Shown: positions 61,001 to 64,000 of the stretch, piece after piece
Layout: every line of letters begins with the position of its first letter
How positions within the stretch are numbered: the stretch's first letter is position 1
Assembly: GCA_013398175.1 (NCBI GenBank)
Contig: VZRZ01002225.1
Coordinates: forward strand, 1,571,511 to 1,635,510
DNA: 64,000 nucleotides
Source of the DNA: Climacteris rufus
Taxonomy: Eukaryota; Chordata; Aves; Passeriformes; Climacteridae
Direction: 5' to 3'
Translations under genes and position numbers: made by a program
Notes under the pieces: generated by a model
What the model was told of the DNA's origin: nothing
Database searches by the model: none
What the model saw: only the letters and a program-made list of their open reading frames with translations

Positions 61001-62080
61001 TGAAAGTTTTCTGTCTCTCACTTGAAGATAACTTTTTAGGTGCCAATTTGAAATGAGAGGTTTCATTTTTTTTAATTAAAAGGCTACATCCTCTCTGAAA
61101 AGAAACTTTGCATCAAAAGAATTAAGATGTCTTCAAATCTTGCTATTTCTTCTCCCAAATTTCACACCTCAGTTTGTCAGATTCTATTCAAATTTGGAAA
61201 TAGATGTGCACCATTCATTTCCTTCTCTATAATGATGTTCTCAGCCATTTTGACAAATATACTATTAATCACATGTATATTGTACAACACCTAATATCAA
61301 TCCTGTGACTTCATATGAACTCAGGTGCTGGGGATTTATCATCAGCCACTGCTCACAGCCTTTTCAAAACCCTTCCTATGCCAAACCTAATAGGTAGAAG
61401 GCACCTAAAGCAAGTGCAGGAAGAGTGGTGGGCTGGCAAACTGGAAATAGGGAGGCCCAATGGAGACAGACTGGCAATGATAGCACAGAAATTGCAGATA
61501 ATCCTTCACTGAAATTGATCTTCTACACCTCTTCTTTCCTTTCTTTTGGGGAATGCCTGCAGAAAACAGCAGCTCATTAATTGCCTTGCCTTAGAACCTG
61601 CTTTTATTTGGCTACCTCCGTTTATCACTTTCTGCAGCACTTTTCCAGCTTTTTGCACAGAGCCAAGCTTAGTACAGCCAGTGCACTCGTGGTGAGCAAT
61701 GGGCAGTCTACAAAGATAAATTCACAGAAGTAAAGGATGGTGCCCAAACCTTTTTCACAAGGTTAGGTCTCCAGCCCATTTCCCCTTGTTTTCTTGCATG
61801 GTTTCAGGGTCATATAGCCCTTCTGGCCCAGCCTTCAGACCATCAACCATCCCTACTCCCTCCCATGAAGCAAAGAACCTTTTTCACCTGCTTATCCCAT
61901 TCCCACCTGCTCTACATTGTTGCGGAGCAGGGGATGCAATCTCATTCATTCTGTGCCACAAAATCAGCCAGGAAGCACCTCTTGTTCCTTCTGGCGGAGT
62001 AGACCTGTTCTTTCTGGTTTGATTCCTTGTCTCTTAACCTCTGACAGTTTTGGATTCGGGCTCTTTCCAAAGGAGAATAT
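58096..62080. other. Non-coding stretch, no gene seen
   Basis: AT-rich sequence with homopolymers (A11 near 59311) and a perfect 20-base AT palindrome at 59674-59693. The 128-codon frame at 59945-60331 is lysine- and isoleucine-rich, as expected of AT-rich non-coding DNA, and is not recognised. Confidence 0.62.
59674..59693. repeat. 20-bp AT-rich perfect palindrome
   Basis: TAGAAATATATATATTTCTA is its own reverse complement. It is centred on a TA run, so chance or slippage is the likely origin. Confidence 0.85.
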
Positions 62081-62102
62081 GGGGGGGGGGNNNNNGGGGG
62101 GG
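62081..62102. other. Poly-G tract with 5-N assembly gap
   Basis: Ten G, five N (62091-62095) and seven G. The Ns mark an unresolved base run, most likely a G homopolymer or quadruplex-forming tract that defeated sequencing. The true length is unknown. Frames that read through it are meaningless. Confidence 0.95.
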
Positions 62103-63219
62103 TGTTTGAGACAGGGAGAATGTTTACAGCATGTTGAGTCAAACACTAATGTGATTACAGTCCTATGTTTTTATAGCATGCCCACTGTGCACAGAAGTCC
62201 TCCATCTCATTTATCGCCAGTTTTAATATGGCATCTTTTCCACACAAGAGATTTAAACCTGATACCAACTGGCTTCTAATCACACAAACACAACAAACTC
62301 ATGTTCTTGTGTTTTTCCTCACTTAAACTTTTTTTTTTAAATAGATTTTTGAAAATAACAGCAAACACCAGTCTGGTAAAATACTAAGTCCTTAAAATTT
62401 CACTGGCAAAGAGATCGTACTTTCTAGCCACTGAGGAGTCACCCTGTCTGATGTATTGGCTCCTGCTTTGGTTTTACTTGATGTGTCACAGACTGCAAAG
62501 CAGCAGCTCCACCACTTGAAATAGGAAAGAAACATTTTTGAGAGACAAAACCAATAAAAAGGAGATCATCTTTCAGTTTTCCTGACACTAGAGGGCAAGC
62601 CCATTTTAGGTAACACTATATTGGATGAAGAACCTTAAAATATGTTTCCTTAATAGCAAGTAAACTGAGCCAACACTCAAGCACTTGTGTCTCCTCATGG
62701 ACTCCTCTGGATTCCAAAGTAGAACAACTCTGCTCAAGTTGGTGGAACTAAGAGGGCTAAAGAGAGCAGTCATCAAACCCTAGACTTTAAGTAGAAACTC
62801 TCAGCTATAGGAAGGTTCTGATATTAATGATGAATACCAATCAGCTGCAATCTTAAGGACACTTCCCTTACCTTTACAGATTTTATTTCAATATCCTAGA
62901 CTTCTAGTACTTATTGTAAGAATATTGATTACCCAGAGGTCAGCAAGATAGATACAGGATGGAGAAAAATGTGGAAAAAAGCTTGAGGAAATTCTTTCCC
63001 TCAAATTAGCACTTCATCTCACCATTTTTACCCACTAATACAAAATGAAAGAAGAGCATTGTTTAGCTCATGTCTCTCACCCCTTTGCAGGCTCCTCCAT
63101 GGTGCCTTCCTCTTTACTGAAAAGTCAGACACCACAGCTCATTAAGCCAGACTCTGAAAGATAAGAAAGCTTATAGACTCCTTCACTTCTGAGGTTAACA
63201 TTTCTTTAATAGAAGACAA
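62103..63219. other. Non-coding stretch, no gene seen
   Basis: Ordinary AT-rich sequence to the right of the gap. Nothing recognisable. Confidence 0.6.
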
Positions 63220-63330
63220 TGCTCTTGTGGTTACGCCACAAATTTGGTGTCAGGGACCTTGGTTACAATCTTTTCCACGCAGATTTGGGAAAGCCATATT
63301 ACTTATCCTGCCTTAACTACATTTTAAGTA
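63220..63330 (+). mobile_element. MIR-like tRNA-derived SINE, forward orientation
   Basis: 'gctcttgtggttacgccaca' resembles a decayed tRNA A-box region, and 'tgtcagggaccttggttaca' resembles the B-box region. They are followed by 'gcagatttgggaaagccata' and 'ttacttatcctgccttaact', equivalents of 'gtgtgaccttgggcaagt' and 'cacttaacctctctgcctca'. This is the 5' half of MIR or a related sauropsid tRNA-SINE, in forward order. It is ancient, and no polymerase III activity is expected. The right boundary is unclear. Confidence 0.58.
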
Positions 63331-64000
63331 AGAAGGCCAAATAAGTTGGCTTTTCCACTGGATAAAGGAAGGGTAATCAAGGCACAAAATGGATGTTGTG
63401 CTTCATGCAAAGACAGTCTCCTAGGGATGAAGGATTTGTGTCCAACCCAGGGACATGAACCCTTTGGTACCAACCAAAAGCAAACAAAATAAATTTTAAA
63501 AATTATTCAGCTTCCTTAAGATTGAGTTGTAAGTTAATATAATAACTATTAAAACAGTTCAGAGTGAGCATATAAAAATTATTCATCTACACAACTATAC
63601 AGAAACCAAGTTCCACCTATTTCCCAAACACGTGGTATGCAGGCATGCAAACATTTCATTGAAGAGATACCTGGTTTTAGTATCATTTTAGTCACTCAAA
63701 GGTAGCCTACAAATCCCTCAACTGCCAGTTCAAAAGGACACAGGTCTTCATTTTTTGCTAAGCCATATGCCATCCAAATGTAGGCATCCTTCCTGGCCTG
63801 TAGCACCTAAAATAACACTAGACAATTGTGTTTAGATACCTGAACCCCCGTCTTTATTTTCTGAGCAAAAATATTTGGAAGATGGTTAGACAGGAAAGCT
63901 TCCTATCAGTTCCTATTTATATGCTACAAATCAGGACAAAATTCACCCCAAAGTTGTAATTACTACACTTCAGCTAAATTACCTCAAGTTCTACATGATG
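63331..64000. other. Non-coding stretch, no gene seen
   Basis: AT-rich sequence to the window end with no recognised gene or repeat. Confidence 0.6.

Overview
The window looks like non-coding vertebrate (amniote) nuclear DNA, most likely from a bird or another sauropsid. It is AT-rich and CpG-poor. I see no bacterial-style gene packing: open reading frames are short, scattered over both strands and all frames, and the longest is 169 codons. None reads as a known protein except remnants of a LINE. The recognisable interspersed repeats are old and decayed: two CR1-type LINE fragments and six probable MIR/CORE-SINE copies. I noticed no Alu, L1 or B1/B2 sequence and no young retrotransposon, which argues against a placental mammal. 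The low repeat density fits a bird better than a turtle or crocodilian, but this is inference and I could not identify the species. A poly-G tract interrupted by five N shows that this is an assembled genomic scaffold.

Layout. Positions 1-31.5 kb are plain AT-rich intergenic or intronic DNA with a CA microsatellite (7.56 kb), a TTTC microsatellite (19.96 kb), one MIR (3.3-3.5 kb) and three vague old-repeat fragments. From 31.6 to 34.6 kb there is a MIR and a 5'-truncated, internally damaged CR1 in reverse orientation (3' UTR, reverse transcriptase C-terminal part, then the region before the reverse transcriptase). A perfect 16-bp inverted repeat lies at 35.92-35.96 kb. From 40.28 to 41.05 kb the sequence becomes CpG-richer, with a small hairpin and G/A-rich tracts; this is the best candidate for a promoter-like or regulatory island. 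From 42.9 to 47.7 kb there are three MIR copies and a second CR1 3' end. From 54.95 to 58.1 kb there are two blocks, rich in TAAT/ATTA homeodomain-type cores with GATA and E-box motifs, that look like conserved non-coding elements of the kind found around developmental regulators. The rest, to 64 kb, is ordinary apart from the poly-G gap and a forward MIR near 63.2 kb.

No protein-coding gene, tRNA, rRNA, CRISPR array, operon or other gene system can be supported. The window is best described as part of a gene desert or a very long intron. The repeat calls rest on recognising consensus features from memory, and the enhancer calls rest on sequence texture only. Both would need alignment against repeat libraries and other vertebrate genomes.
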